A stretch of 35,469 nt of DNA from assembly GCF_001639275.1 (NCBI RefSeq), contig NZ_LWMU01000045.1, positions 1-35,469 on the forward strand. The letters are read 5' to 3'. A program made the position numbers and the translations under genes. The DNA comes from Methanobrevibacter oralis. Lineage in GTDB: Archaea; Methanobacteriota; Methanobacteria; Methanobacteriales; Methanobacteriaceae. Numbering within the stretch: position 1 is the stretch's first letter; each line of letters opens with the position of its first letter. The notes below the pieces were generated by a model, which was given only the letters and a program-made list of their open reading frames with translations, did no database searches and was not told the DNA's origin. Positions 9,651 to 17,793 of the stretch are shown here, in pieces.

Positions 9651-9665
9651 ACTAATAGTTTAACC

Positions 9666-10295
9666 ATGTCAGACAAAATGTTCATGGGCGCATCAACTAA
9701 ACAAGGTTATGATATAGCTACTAAAAGTAGGGAGATTATTCGTAGCCTTATTGAGGATGATGTTAAAAATTTCAATCCTGCTGAAAGAGACATTGTAGAG
9801 AGAATTGTTCACTCTACAGCTGATCCTGAATATGCTAAACTTGTTCATATGAGTTCAGATTTTGTTGACACGGCAATAGCTTCTCTTAGAAATAATGAAA
9901 CTATTTTAACTGATATTAATATGGTTAAATATGGAATTACTCGTTATGATGGGGAAGTTGAATGTTATATTAAAAATGAGGAAGTTAAAAAAATAGCTAG
10001 AAAATATCAAATTACAAGAGCTGCTGCTGCTATGAGGTATGCTGCTCAAAATGATTTTGAAGGGATTGTTGTTTCAGGTAATGCTCCAACTGCAGTTTTT
10101 GAAGCTATGGATTTGTATGAAAAAGGAAAAATGAATTTAAAAGCAATTGTTGGAGTGCCTGTTGGTTTTGTTGGAGCTGCTGATTCTAAGGAAGCTTTAA
10201 GAAATTCTAATATTCCAAATATTATTGTTGAAGGCCCTAAAGGTGGAACTCCAATAGCTGTTGCTTGTGTAAATTCATTAATTCAACATTTATAA
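9666..10295 (+). CDS. cbiC: Cobalt-precorrin-8 methylmutase CbiC
   Basis: Moves a methyl group from C11 to C12 of cobalt-precorrin-8 to give cobyrinate during corrin ring synthesis. The 209 residues match the family. The catalytic histidine is H49 in RIVHSTADPEY, and the glycine-rich C-terminal region VVSGNAPTAVFEA ... VGVPVGFVGAADSK ... EGPKGGTPIAVA is intact. Methanogens need corrinoids for methyl transfer by Mtr. The gene heads a tight row with hemL (9-base gap), signal peptidase and argS. No Shine-Dalgarno is seen, and the TATA box lies at leaderless distance. Confidence 0.94.
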   Translation: MSDKMFMGASTKQGYDIATKSREIIRSLIEDDVKNFNPAERDIVERIVHSTADPEYAKLVHMSSDFVDTAIASLRNNETILTDINMVKYGITRYDGEVECYIKNEEVKKIARKYQITRAAAAMRYAAQNDFEGIVVSGNAPTAVFEAMDLYEKGKMNLKAIVGVPVGFVGAADSKEALRNSNIPNIIVEGPKGGTPIAVACVNSLIQHL

Positions 10296-10304
10296 TGTGA
10301 TATT

Positions 10305-11576
10305 ATGTATTCAGAAGAATTATTTAATGAATCTAAGAAATATTTTCCAGGCGGTGTTAATTCCCCAGTACGTGCATTTAAACCTTATCCATTTTTTGTT
10401 AAAAGTGCTGGTGGTTCTAAAATCACTGATGTTGATGAAAAAACATATATTGATTATTGTTTAGCTTATGGTCCTTTAATTTTAGGGCATGCTAATCCTA
10501 AAGTTGTAAGGGAAGTTTCTAATCAGTTAACTATTGGTAGTGCTTATGGAACTCCTAGTGAAAATGAAATAAAATTAGCTAAAGAAATTGTTGATAGAAT
10601 ACCTTCTGCTGAGATGCTAAGGTTTACAAATAGTGGTACGGAAGCTACAATGAGTGCAATTAGATTAGCTAGAGGATTTACTGGTAGAAACAAAATTGTT
10701 AAATTTGAAGGAGCTTATCATGGGGCTCATGATTATGTATTAGTTAAAAGTGGTTCAGGTGCTGCTACTTTACCTGATTCTTTGGGTATTCCTGAAGATA
10801 CTACAAAAAACACTTTATCTGTTCCATTTAATGATGAAGAGGCATTAGTCGGATTGATTAAAGAGGAAGGCGAAAATATTGCATGTATCATTTTGGAAGT
10901 AGTTATGGGTAATGTAGGTTGTATTGAACCTAAAAAAGGATTTTTAGAATTTTTAAGAAAAATTACTGAGGAAAATGGTATTATATTGATTTTTGATGAA
11001 GTTATAACTGGTTTTAGAGTAGCTAGGGGTGGAGCTCAGGATTATTATAATGTTACTCCAGATTTAACTACTTTAGGTAAAATTGTAGGTGGAGGATTGC
11101 CTATGGGAGCGTTTTGTGGTAAAAAAGAGATTATGGAATTAATAGCACCTAATGGGCCAGTTTATCATGCAGGTACTTTTAGTGGAAATCCTATTTCTGT
11201 TCAAGCCGGAATTTCTACTTTACAACAATTAGATGATAAGTTATATAAGGATTTAGAAAGAAAGGGTAATTTTCTTAGAAGTAATATAAAATCTATTGTA
11301 GACGAACAAGAGTATAATGTCCAGCCTGTTGGTTTAGCTTCAATGTTTCAAATTTATTTCAATCCTTCTGAAGTATATAATTATGTGGATGCACAAGCTT
11401 CAGATCGTAGAAAATTTTTAAGATACTTTAAATCATTACTTAAAGAAGGAGTATTTATTCCTCCAAGTCAATTTGAATGTAATTTCATTTCTTCTGCTCA
11501 TAGTATGGAAGATATACAGAATACTATTGATTCTATTGATTTAGCTTTAGAAATGGCTTTTAAAAAAAGGAAATAA
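10305..11576 (+). CDS. hemL: Glutamate-1-semialdehyde 2,1-aminomutase HemL
   Basis: PLP enzyme turning glutamate-1-semialdehyde into 5-aminolevulinate, the entry to tetrapyrroles (corrinoids, F430, heme-like compounds). It has 423 residues and begins with the typical [16 protein letters not shown]. The PLP lysine is K259 in [16 protein letters not shown], and D231-E232 in [11 protein letters not shown] contacts the cofactor ring. [15 protein letters not shown] near residue 110 binds the phosphate. The AGTFSGNPI block is present. The gene lies 9 bases after cbiC with a GTGAT ribosome site. Pairing with cbiC puts the first committed step and a late corrin step in one transcript. Confidence 0.96.
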   Translation: MYSEELFNESKKYFPGGVNSPVRAFKPYPFFVKSAGGSKITDVDEKTYIDYCLAYGPLILGHANPKVVREVSNQLTIGSAYGTPSENEIKLAKEIVDRIPSAEMLRFTNSGTEATMSAIRLARGFTGRNKIVKFEGAYHGAHDYVLVKSGSGAATLPDSLGIPEDTTKNTLSVPFNDEEALVGLIKEEGENIACIILEVVMGNVGCIEPKKGFLEFLRKITEENGIILIFDEVITGFRVARGGAQDYYNVTPDLTTLGKIVGGGLPMGAFCGKKEIMELIAPNGPVYHAGTFSGNPISVQAGISTLQQLDDKLYKDLERKGNFLRSNIKSIVDEQEYNVQPVGLASMFQIYFNPSEVYNYVDAQASDRRKFLRYFKSLLKEGVFIPPSQFECNFISSAHSMEDIQNTIDSIDLALEMAFKKRK

Positions 11577-11585
11577 GGTGTTATT

Positions 11586-12005
11586 ATGGATTTTAAAGAG
11601 ATTGCATCATATGTCGTTATTCTTGTAATTGTTTTAATAGCTGCACAGCACTTAAATGTTGTTGTTTCAGGAAGTATGGAACCAGCATTTTATAGAGGAG
11701 ATATTGTAGTTATTGAAAAATCTGACTTCTTGGGTATTCATGAATTTAATCCTACGGATGTAAAAGTTGGTGATGTTGTTGTTTATGATGCAGCATGGTA
11801 TGATCAACCAGTTATCCATAGGGTTATTAATATTACACAAATCAACGGCTCAACATATTATGTAATTAAAGGGGACAATAATGATTCTCCAGACCCGTAT
11901 TATGTTAGTCCAAATCAAATTAATGAAAGAGTTGTAACTTTTGGAGATAATTTATGTGTTATTCCATATGTAGGTTATCTTTCTTTATGGTTAAGAGGTT
12001 TATAA
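11586..12005 (+). CDS. Signal peptidase I, archaeal Sec11-like
   Basis: A 139-residue membrane protease that removes signal peptides from exported proteins. One N-terminal membrane helix (about residues 7-27) is followed by the catalytic serine S30 in SGSMEP. H78 in PVIHRV takes the place of the bacterial lysine, as in archaeal and eukaryotic enzymes. KGDNNDSPD at 95-103 carries the conserved acidic residues D97 and D103. An AGGTG ribosome site precedes the ATG, 9 bases after hemL; argS follows after 18 bases. It could process the two exported proteins encoded just upstream, though it would serve the whole cell. Confidence 0.92.
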   Translation: MDFKEIASYVVILVIVLIAAQHLNVVVSGSMEPAFYRGDIVVIEKSDFLGIHEFNPTDVKVGDVVVYDAAWYDQPVIHRVINITQINGSTYYVIKGDNNDSPDPYYVSPNQINERVVTFGDNLCVIPYVGYLSLWLRGL

Positions 12006-12023
12006 TCATTATTAGGTGAGTTA

Positions 12024-13721
12024 ATGTATTTTGAAATTGAAAAACAAGCTATTGATTCAATAAATAAAGCACTTGATCAATATGATGTAGACATTGATAG
12101 AAATTTTAGATTAGAATTTCCACCAAATCCAGAATTAGGAGATTTGGCTAGTACTATTGCTTTTGAACTTACAAAAAAATTAAGACAAGCTCCAGTTCCT
12201 GTTGCTCAAGAGTTAGTTTCTAAAATTGAAACTCCAGATATTTTTGAAAAAGTAGAAGCAGTTGGACCTTATGTTAATTTCTTCATAGATTATTCTAAAT
12301 TTACAAAGAAATTATTAAATAATGTTGGCGATGATTATGGTCAATTAGATAAAGTAGATGAAAAAATTATATTAGAACACACTTCAGCTAATCCTAATGG
12401 TCCACTTCATATAGGTCATGTTAGAAATTCTATTTTTGGAGATTCTTTGTCTAGATTATTAAAATTAGCTGGAAAAGATGTTGAAACTCAGTATTATGTA
12501 AATGATATGGGTAGGCAAATAGCTATTATCGTATTTGGTATAACTGAGCTTGGTTTAAAAATTGAAGATCAAGAAGGAGAAAAAATAGATCATAAAATTG
12601 GGAAGTTATACTTTAAAGCTAATAAAACTTTAGAAGAAGATGAAAATTTGGTCTCACATGTAGATGAATTAATTAGAAAATATGAAAAAGGTGAAGACGA
12701 CAAATTAAATCAAATATTTGAAGAAGTAGTTTCAAGCTGTTTAGATGGAATGAAGGAAACACTTCATAGAATCAATATAGACCATGATAAATTTGTTTGG
12801 GAAGGTCAATTTGTAAGAAATGGTGAAGTTGATGAGCTTGTAAATTATGTTACTCATGAAGGTTTTGTCCGTAAAAATGAAGTTGAGTATATTGATTTAA
12901 CAGATTTTCAAATAGAAAAAGAATTTGTACTTAGAAGATCTGATGGTACTTCACTTTATTCTACTAGAGATTTAGCATATCATAGATATAAAAATACTTT
13001 AGGTACGGTATTAGATATTTTAGGGGCTGATCATAAATTAGCTGCTAAGCAAATTAAAGTAATATTTGAAGAAATATTTAGAGAAAAATCTCCTGAAGTA
13101 ATATTTTACGAATTCATTACTTTACCTGAAGGTTCAATGTCCACTAGGAAGGGTAAATTTGTTTCTGTTGATGAATTAGTTGATGAAGCTGTTAAAAGAT
13201 CATTTAATGAAATAAAATCTAGAAATCCTGATTTATCCGATGGTGAAATTGTTCCAATGGCCGAAGAAATCGGTACTGGAGCTATAAGATTTTTCATAGC
13301 TAAATTATCACCAGAAAAACACTTAACATTTAAATGGGACGAAGCTTTAAGCTTTGAGAGAGGTTGTGCTTCTATTCAATATGCACATGCAAGAGCTGGT
13401 AAATTACTTAAAAAATCTAATAAAGACATAAGCTCAATTGAAGTATCTGATGATTGGATTCCCAATGAAATAGAAAAAGATTTAATTAGGTTCATTGCTA
13501 AATTCCCACAAGTTGTTGAAGATTCAGCTAATAAAAAAAGAGTACACAATATTACACAATATTGTCAGGATTTAGCAGGTTCATTTAATAAATTCTATAA
13601 ATCAGAACAAGTTATAGGATATAAATTTGAAGATTCAAGGCTTATTTTAGTTGATAGAGCTAAAACAACATTAAAAAATGCTTTAAATATTTTAGGAGTT
13701 TCTGCTCCAGAAAAAATGTAA
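12024..13721 (+). CDS. argS: Arginyl-tRNA synthetase
   Basis: Class I synthetase charging tRNA-Arg. The 565 residues carry the N-terminal additional domain with DLASTIAFELTKKLRQAP near 40-57, the nucleotide-binding motif HIGH at 129-132 within ANPNGPLHIGHVRN, and the MSTRKGK form of the KMSKS loop near 373. The C-terminal alpha-helical anticodon domain includes the YAHAR and LAGSFNKFY marks. An AGGTGAG site sits 5 bases before the ATG. It is the last gene of the cbiC row; a hairpin directly follows its stop. Confidence 0.96.
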   Translation: MYFEIEKQAIDSINKALDQYDVDIDRNFRLEFPPNPELGDLASTIAFELTKKLRQAPVPVAQELVSKIETPDIFEKVEAVGPYVNFFIDYSKFTKKLLNNVGDDYGQLDKVDEKIILEHTSANPNGPLHIGHVRNSIFGDSLSRLLKLAGKDVETQYYVNDMGRQIAIIVFGITELGLKIEDQEGEKIDHKIGKLYFKANKTLEEDENLVSHVDELIRKYEKGEDDKLNQIFEEVVSSCLDGMKETLHRINIDHDKFVWEGQFVRNGEVDELVNYVTHEGFVRKNEVEYIDLTDFQIEKEFVLRRSDGTSLYSTRDLAYHRYKNTLGTVLDILGADHKLAAKQIKVIFEEIFREKSPEVIFYEFITLPEGSMSTRKGKFVSVDELVDEAVKRSFNEIKSRNPDLSDGEIVPMAEEIGTGAIRFFIAKLSPEKHLTFKWDEALSFERGCASIQYAHARAGKLLKKSNKDISSIEVSDDWIPNEIEKDLIRFIAKFPQVVEDSANKKRVHNITQYCQDLAGSFNKFYKSEQVIGYKFEDSRLILVDRAKTTLKNALNILGVSAPEKM

Positions 13722-13762
13722 TGAGTTAAATTAATTACTTAACTCATTTATTAACTTTTTTT
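13722..13762. terminator. Bidirectional terminator between argS and the nitroreductase gene
   Basis: TGAGTTAA at 13722-13729 and TTAACTCA at 13739-13746 form a perfect 8-bp stem with a 9-base loop directly after the argS stop codon. A run of seven T follows at 13756-13762, reaching the last codons of the convergent gene. The hairpin can serve both strands. Confidence 0.6.
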
Positions 13763-14288
13763 AATCAACATAGTAAATATAGTCTTCTTTACGAGGTGCT
13801 GCAATAGGTTCTTCATCAGGATAACCAAGCACTACATGACCGATTCCTTCAAAGGTTTCAGGAATATTCCATTCTTTCAATAGTTCTTTTCCTTTATCAG
13901 ATGCAAACTCGTCTCTTGCACGATGTATCCAGCATGAACCAACACCTAATGCATGAGCAGCATTAACTAAAACTGATAAAACACTACTTCCATCTTCAAC
14001 ATATGTTGGAATTTCACTATCTGCTAAAACAATTAAAAGGGTTTTTGCACTATAAAACGGGTCAAATCCATCTGGAACATTAGGAAAGTATTCTGCATTC
14101 CATTTTGAAAACTCTTTTATTTTATTTTCATCTTGAATAACAATAATTTTTGGAGATTGTCTTCCAGCTCCTGTTGGAGCATATGTTCCAGCCCTTAAAA
14201 TACTTTTAAGTTCTGTATCGCTTATTTGTTCATCTTTAAATTTTCTAATACTTCTTCTAGAAATTATATCATCAATTGTAGATTTCAA
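13761..14288 (-). CDS. Nitroreductase-family FMN protein
   Basis: A 175-residue NAD(P)H-dependent flavin protein. The N-terminal SRRSIRKF motif (near 10-17) contacts FMN phosphate, followed by the typical LRAGTYAPTGAGRQSPKIIVI. Further on are the SVLSVLVNAAHALGVGSCWI core and the VVLGYPDEEP tail. Start is TTG at 14288 with GGTGAT just upstream. It stands alone, convergent with argS and divergent from purD. Substrates in this family vary widely, so no reaction is assigned. Confidence 0.88.
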   Translation of the reverse strand: MKSTIDDIISRRSIRKFKDEQISDTELKSILRAGTYAPTGAGRQSPKIIVIQDENKIKEFSKWNAEYFPNVPDGFDPFYSAKTLLIVLADSEIPTYVEDGSSVLSVLVNAAHALGVGSCWIHRARDEFASDKGKELLKEWNIPETFEGIGHVVLGYPDEEPIAAPRKEDYIYYVD

Positions 14289-14381
14289 GTTATCACCATA
14301 AAATTTTACTTAATTTATGATATAAAGTTAATCTATAAATAATTTAAGAATATAATTTTTATTAGTAAGGAGATTTTTTTT

Positions 14382-15692
14382 ATGAAGGTTTTAGTTGTTG
14401 GAACTGGAGCTCGTGAACATGCAATAGCTGATGCTCTTAAAGATGATGTAGAGTTATATTGTTACATGAGTAAGGTAAATCCAGGTATTTCTCAAATTGC
14501 CAAATATAAACAAGGCAATGAAGGTGAAGTTGAAAAAGTAGTTGAATATGCAAAAGAAAACGAAATTGATATTGTATTTATAGGTCCTGAAGCTCCTCTT
14601 GAAAAAGGAATTGTTGATGAGCTTGAAAAAAATGGAATTAAGTGTGTTGGACCAACTAAAAGTGCAGCTAGAATAGAAACTGATAAGTCATTCATGAGAA
14701 AATTATTCGAAGACTATGAAATTGAAGGTTCTCTTGTTTATAAAGTATTTGATAACTCTGGTGACGTTTCTAAATTTTTAGATGAATTTGACAGAGATGT
14801 TGTTGTAAAGCCAGTTGGATTAACTGGAGGTAAAGGAGTTAAAATTGTTGGAGACCACTTAAAAAACAATGAAGAAGCTAAACAATATTCTTGTGAAGTT
14901 ATTGATAATGTAATGGGTGGATTTGCTCAAGTAATTATTGAAGAAAGATTAATTGGTGAAGAATTTACCATACAAGCATTTTGTGATGGTAAAAATTTAG
15001 CTCCAATGCCTGCTGTACAGGATCATCCGCATGCTTTTGAAGGGGATAATGGAGCTATTACTGGAGGAATGGGTTCTTATTCTGACTTTGGTGGTTTATT
15101 ACCATTTTTATCACAAGAAAATTATGATAAAGCAGTAACTATCATGAAAAATACCTTAACCGCAATAGCTAGTGAAGCAGAACCTTACAAAGGTATTTTA
15201 TATGGTCAATTCATGTTAACTTCTGATGGGCCACGTTTAATAGAATATAATGCAAGATTTGGTGATCCTGAAGCCATGAACGTGTTACCTTTACTTAAAA
15301 CACCACTTATTGATATTTGTAAATCTATTGTAGATGGAACTTTAGGTACTGTAGAATTTATCGATAAAGCTAGTGTGTGCAAATATATTGTTCCAGATGG
15401 ATATCCAGAAACACAATATGCCGGAGAATTAATTGAAGTTGATGAAAAATCTATTGAAAAAATTGGTGCTAAAGTATTTTATGCAGCTGTTGGCCTAGAA
15501 GATGATGGAATTCATTTATCCTCTTCAAGAGCTTTAGGTATTGTAGCTAGTGGAAATAACATTTCTCAAGCTGAAAAAATAGTTGAAATGGCTTGTGAAT
15601 TTGTAAAAGGGAATGTTTACCACAGAAGAGACGTAGGCACTGAAGAACTTGTAAACAAACGTGTAGAACACATGAAAGAAATTTTAAATTAA
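14382..15692 (+). CDS. purD: Phosphoribosylamine-glycine ligase PurD
   Basis: Joins phosphoribosylamine to glycine with ATP in the second step of purine synthesis. The 436 residues fit. The N-terminal VLVVGTGAREHAIADAL loop is present, as are the ATP-grasp segments VVKPVGLTGGKGVKIV near 142-157 and DNGAITGGMGSYSDF near 225. The metal-binding LIEYNARFGDPEAMNVLPLL near 285 is complete. An AAGGAG site lies 8 bases before the ATG. A pyrimidine-rich tract follows the stop. It is the only purine gene in the window. Confidence 0.96.
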   Translation: MKVLVVGTGAREHAIADALKDDVELYCYMSKVNPGISQIAKYKQGNEGEVEKVVEYAKENEIDIVFIGPEAPLEKGIVDELEKNGIKCVGPTKSAARIETDKSFMRKLFEDYEIEGSLVYKVFDNSGDVSKFLDEFDRDVVVKPVGLTGGKGVKIVGDHLKNNEEAKQYSCEVIDNVMGGFAQVIIEERLIGEEFTIQAFCDGKNLAPMPAVQDHPHAFEGDNGAITGGMGSYSDFGGLLPFLSQENYDKAVTIMKNTLTAIASEAEPYKGILYGQFMLTSDGPRLIEYNARFGDPEAMNVLPLLKTPLIDICKSIVDGTLGTVEFIDKASVCKYIVPDGYPETQYAGELIEVDEKSIEKIGAKVFYAAVGLEDDGIHLSSSRALGIVASGNNISQAEKIVEMACEFVKGNVYHRRDVGTEELVNKRVEHMKEILN

Positions 15693-15712
15693 TTTCTTTT
15701 TTCTTTTCTTTT
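15693..15712 (+). terminator. Pyrimidine-rich tract after purD
   Basis: About 20 bases of almost pure T with a few C follow the purD stop without an intervening hairpin. In archaea T-rich tracts alone can end transcription. The next gene begins only 3 bases later, so if this is a terminator that gene would need a promoter within purD. Confidence 0.3.
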
Positions 15713-15715
15713 AAC

Positions 15716-15949
15716 ATGTCTAATGATAAACTTCCAGACGAAATTGAACTTAAAAAGGATTTTGAGAAATTTTTAGCTTTAAGAGAAAAAATTAATTCTC
15801 AAATAGAATATTTTAATAAAAATGCTAATCCTGAAACTATTGATAAAATAAAAAAAATTAAAGAAGAGTTTTCGGGATTAAGTGAAAAGGAAAAAAAGAA
15901 AAAATCTGTAAAAAAGTTAATGAATCTAGTTTTTATCATAGATTTTTAA
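15716..15949 (+). CDS. N-terminal part of a frame-interrupted TMEM175-like protein
   Basis: A 77-codon frame starting MSNDKLPDEIELKK. It is hydrophilic, helical and lysine/glutamate-rich, with no membrane segment. From codon 67 onward the translation (LMNLVFIIDF) is probably not the real continuation: stepping back one base at the AAG of 15914-15916 gives VNESSFYHRFLNAAQKDLDI and then runs without a stop into the TMEM175 channel domain. Read that way, one protein of 282 residues spans 15716-16563. The break may be a lost A in one of the A-runs, a sequencing error, or true -1 frameshifting. No ribosome site is visible before the ATG. Confidence 0.6.
   Translation: MSNDKLPDEIELKKDFEKFLALREKINSQIEYFNKNANPETIDKIKKIKEEFSGLSEKEKKKKSVKKLMNLVFIIDF
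15892..15945 (+). other. Candidate -1 frameshift signal
   Basis: Two in-phase A AAA AAG heptamers, at 15892-15898 and 15910-15916, match the strongest known slippery sequence for -1 frameshifting (as in E. coli dnaX). Five bases after the second, GAATCTA at 15922-15928 can pair with TAGATTT at 15939-15945 (7 pairs, one of them G-U, loop of 10). The zero-frame stop is at 15947-15949. The stem is weak and AT-rich, so a simple indel in the A-runs explains the break equally well or better. Confidence 0.35.
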
Positions 15950-15990
15950 ATGCAGCTCAAAAGGATTTAGATATTGATCCTAGTAGATTA

Positions 15991-16563
15991 ATGGGTCTAA
16001 CTGATGGTATTTTTGGCATGGTAATGACATTACTTGTATTTGGTATGGCGCTTCCTGAGTCTATTATAGTAAATTATACTGGATTTATTTCATTTGTTTA
16101 TTCATTAATTCCAACTATTGGGATAGTGATTGTTGCATTTGTTTTAATTAGTTCATTTTGGGTTTATCATCATGAATTTATCAAGGTAAAATCTTTAAAT
16201 ATCCCTTATTTGTGGTTGAATATTTTTTATTTGGCTTCAATATCATTTATACCATTTACAACATCTATCATTGGATTATATTCACATTTTTTCCTAGCTG
16301 AAGTGATATTTGGTATAAATATCATGTTAACAATTATTTTATTTTTAATAATGTTTCATTATACTGATAAAAGAAATTTTTTAGCAAATAATCCTTCTAA
16401 AGAAGAAAAAAAGTACATTTATGATACATTTTTTATTATAGTTGCTTTAACATTTTGTGTTAATCTATTGGACTTTAATGTTTCAAAAAATTTCATATAT
16501 CTGTTCTTGTTAGTCCCTGTAATTTCAACTATACGTGATATTAACTTTAAAATTAAATCATAA
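15991..16563 (+). CDS. TMEM175-family potassium channel-like protein, membrane part
   Basis: This 190-codon frame holds the membrane domain of the TMEM175 (DUF1211) family. The hallmark first helix RLMGLTDGIFGMVMTLLVFGM is present, but its first residues lie upstream of the ATG at 15991, showing the protein really begins earlier. It continues with WVYHHEFIKVKSLNIPYLWLN and SFIPFTTSIIGLY, both typical of the family. About five to six membrane helices are visible. Bacterial and archaeal members form tetrameric K+ channels; that function is inferred. The in-frame open stretch extends back to the N-terminal fragment at 15716-15916 (see that entry). No Shine-Dalgarno precedes 15991, so independent initiation there is doubtful. 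Confidence 0.75.
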   Translation: MGLTDGIFGMVMTLLVFGMALPESIIVNYTGFISFVYSLIPTIGIVIVAFVLISSFWVYHHEFIKVKSLNIPYLWLNIFYLASISFIPFTTSIIGLYSHFFLAEVIFGINIMLTIILFLIMFHYTDKRNFLANNPSKEEKKYIYDTFFIIVALTFCVNLLDFNVSKNFIYLFLLVPVISTIRDINFKIKS

Positions 16564-16565
16564 AG

Positions 16566-16577
16566 TTTATATATATA
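16566..16577 (+). promoter_or_regulatory. TATA box of argF
   Basis: TTTATATATATA right after the preceding stop fits the archaeal box A consensus. Transcription would begin near 16597, leaving a leader of about 20 bases with the AGGGGAT ribosome site before the ATG at 16620. Confidence 0.5.
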
Positions 16578-16619
16578 CTTTTCATAAATACTTTATTTTG
16601 TTAAGATAAGGGGATTAAA

Positions 16620-17525
16620 ATGGATAGTTTATTATCAATATGTGATATCAAAGATGATGTTAAACATATTTTAGAGTTAGCTAGTAAAATTAAAGCAGGT
16701 GAAATTGAAAAAAACCCTCTTGAAGGTAAAACATTAGCCATGATTTTTGAGAAACCATCAACAAGAACTAGGGTTTCTTTCGATGTTGGAATGTACCAAT
16801 TAGGGGGAAGAACACTTTTTTTATCATCTAATGACTTACAAATGGGTAGAGGAGAACCTATTTCAGATACTGCAAAAGTTTTAAGCCGTTTTGTTGACGG
16901 AATAATGATTAGAGCAATTGAACATGATGATGTGGTTGAACTAGCTAAATATTCTGATGTCCCTGTAATAAGTGGATTAACTAATTTAGAGCATCCTTGT
17001 CAGGTTCTTGCAGATGTATTAACTATTAAAGAACATTTTGGATCTTTTGATGGTAAAAAAATATGTTTTGTTGGTGATGGAAACAATGTTTGTAATTCTC
17101 TTTTATTAATTGCACCTATTTTAGGAATGAACATGTCTGTAACTTGTCCTAAAGGGTATGAGCCAAATTCACAAATCATTAAAAAAGCTCAAAAACTAGC
17201 TAATAAAAATAACACAGAAATAACAGTCACTGATGATGTTGAATTGGCTTTAAATAATGTTGATGTGGTTTATACTGATGTTTGGGTAAGTATGGGTGAT
17301 GAAATAGAATCTGCTCAAAGAAAAATTGATTTCAAACCTTATCAAGTTAATTCTGATTTAATGAAATTAGCTAATGATGACGCTATTTTTATGCATTGTT
17401 TACCTGCTATTCGTGGTCAAGAAGTATCTGCCGATGTTATTGACGGACCACAGTCTGTTGTATTTGATGAAGCAGAAAATAGGCTTCATGCACAAAAAGC
17501 TGTTTTATATTACTATTTAAAATAA
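16620..17525 (+). CDS. argF: Ornithine carbamoyltransferase ArgF
   Basis: Transfers the carbamoyl group from carbamoyl phosphate to ornithine, giving citrulline in arginine synthesis. The 301 residues include STRTR at 47-51 (carbamoyl phosphate binding), HPCQ at 125-128, SMGDE at 224-228 (the ornithine loop that separates it from aspartate carbamoyltransferase), and HCLP at 259-262. The protein is complete. AGGGGAT precedes the ATG. It appears to be transcribed alone, from the TATA box at 16566. Confidence 0.96.
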   Translation: MDSLLSICDIKDDVKHILELASKIKAGEIEKNPLEGKTLAMIFEKPSTRTRVSFDVGMYQLGGRTLFLSSNDLQMGRGEPISDTAKVLSRFVDGIMIRAIEHDDVVELAKYSDVPVISGLTNLEHPCQVLADVLTIKEHFGSFDGKKICFVGDGNNVCNSLLLIAPILGMNMSVTCPKGYEPNSQIIKKAQKLANKNNTEITVTDDVELALNNVDVVYTDVWVSMGDEIESAQRKIDFKPYQVNSDLMKLANDDAIFMHCLPAIRGQEVSADVIDGPQSVVFDEAENRLHAQKAVLYYYLK

Positions 17526-17739
17526 TATAGTATGTAATATCTTAATGAAAGGTTCCTTAATTTATCATGTTTTAGAAGCCTTTTAATTTCCATTGTAGTT
17601 TTGCAATTGTATATTTAGGTGAAGTTATTAGGTCTAGATTATTCTATAATATAATTATATTAATTTTACTCTTTTTTAAACACAAATAAAGGCTAATATA
17701 AATGCACACTTCAAAAAATGAAATTTCTATTTTTAAGAT

Positions 17740-17751
17740 AATTATATATAT
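17740..17751 (+). promoter_or_regulatory. Probable TATA box of ilvB
   Basis: AATTATATATAT lies about 50 bases before the ilvB start in a 268-base gap after argF. Transcription would begin near 17772, giving a leader of about 22 bases that carries AAAGGT at 17784-17789. The rest of the gap (17526-17739) shows no gene I can support. Confidence 0.4.
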
Positions 17752-17793
17752 TGATTTTATACAGAGTTAAATGTATAATATATAAAGGTTATT

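Noticed and set aside
17702-17770. A 22-codon frame before ilvB rich in isoleucine (MHTSKNEISIFKIIIYIDFIQ), reminiscent of bacterial ilv leader peptides
   Set aside because: Isoleucine codons are expected by chance in such AT-rich DNA. The probable ilvB TATA box at 17740-17751 lies inside the frame, so it would not be on the same transcript. No terminator/antiterminator pair follows, and ribosome-mediated attenuation is not established in these archaea.
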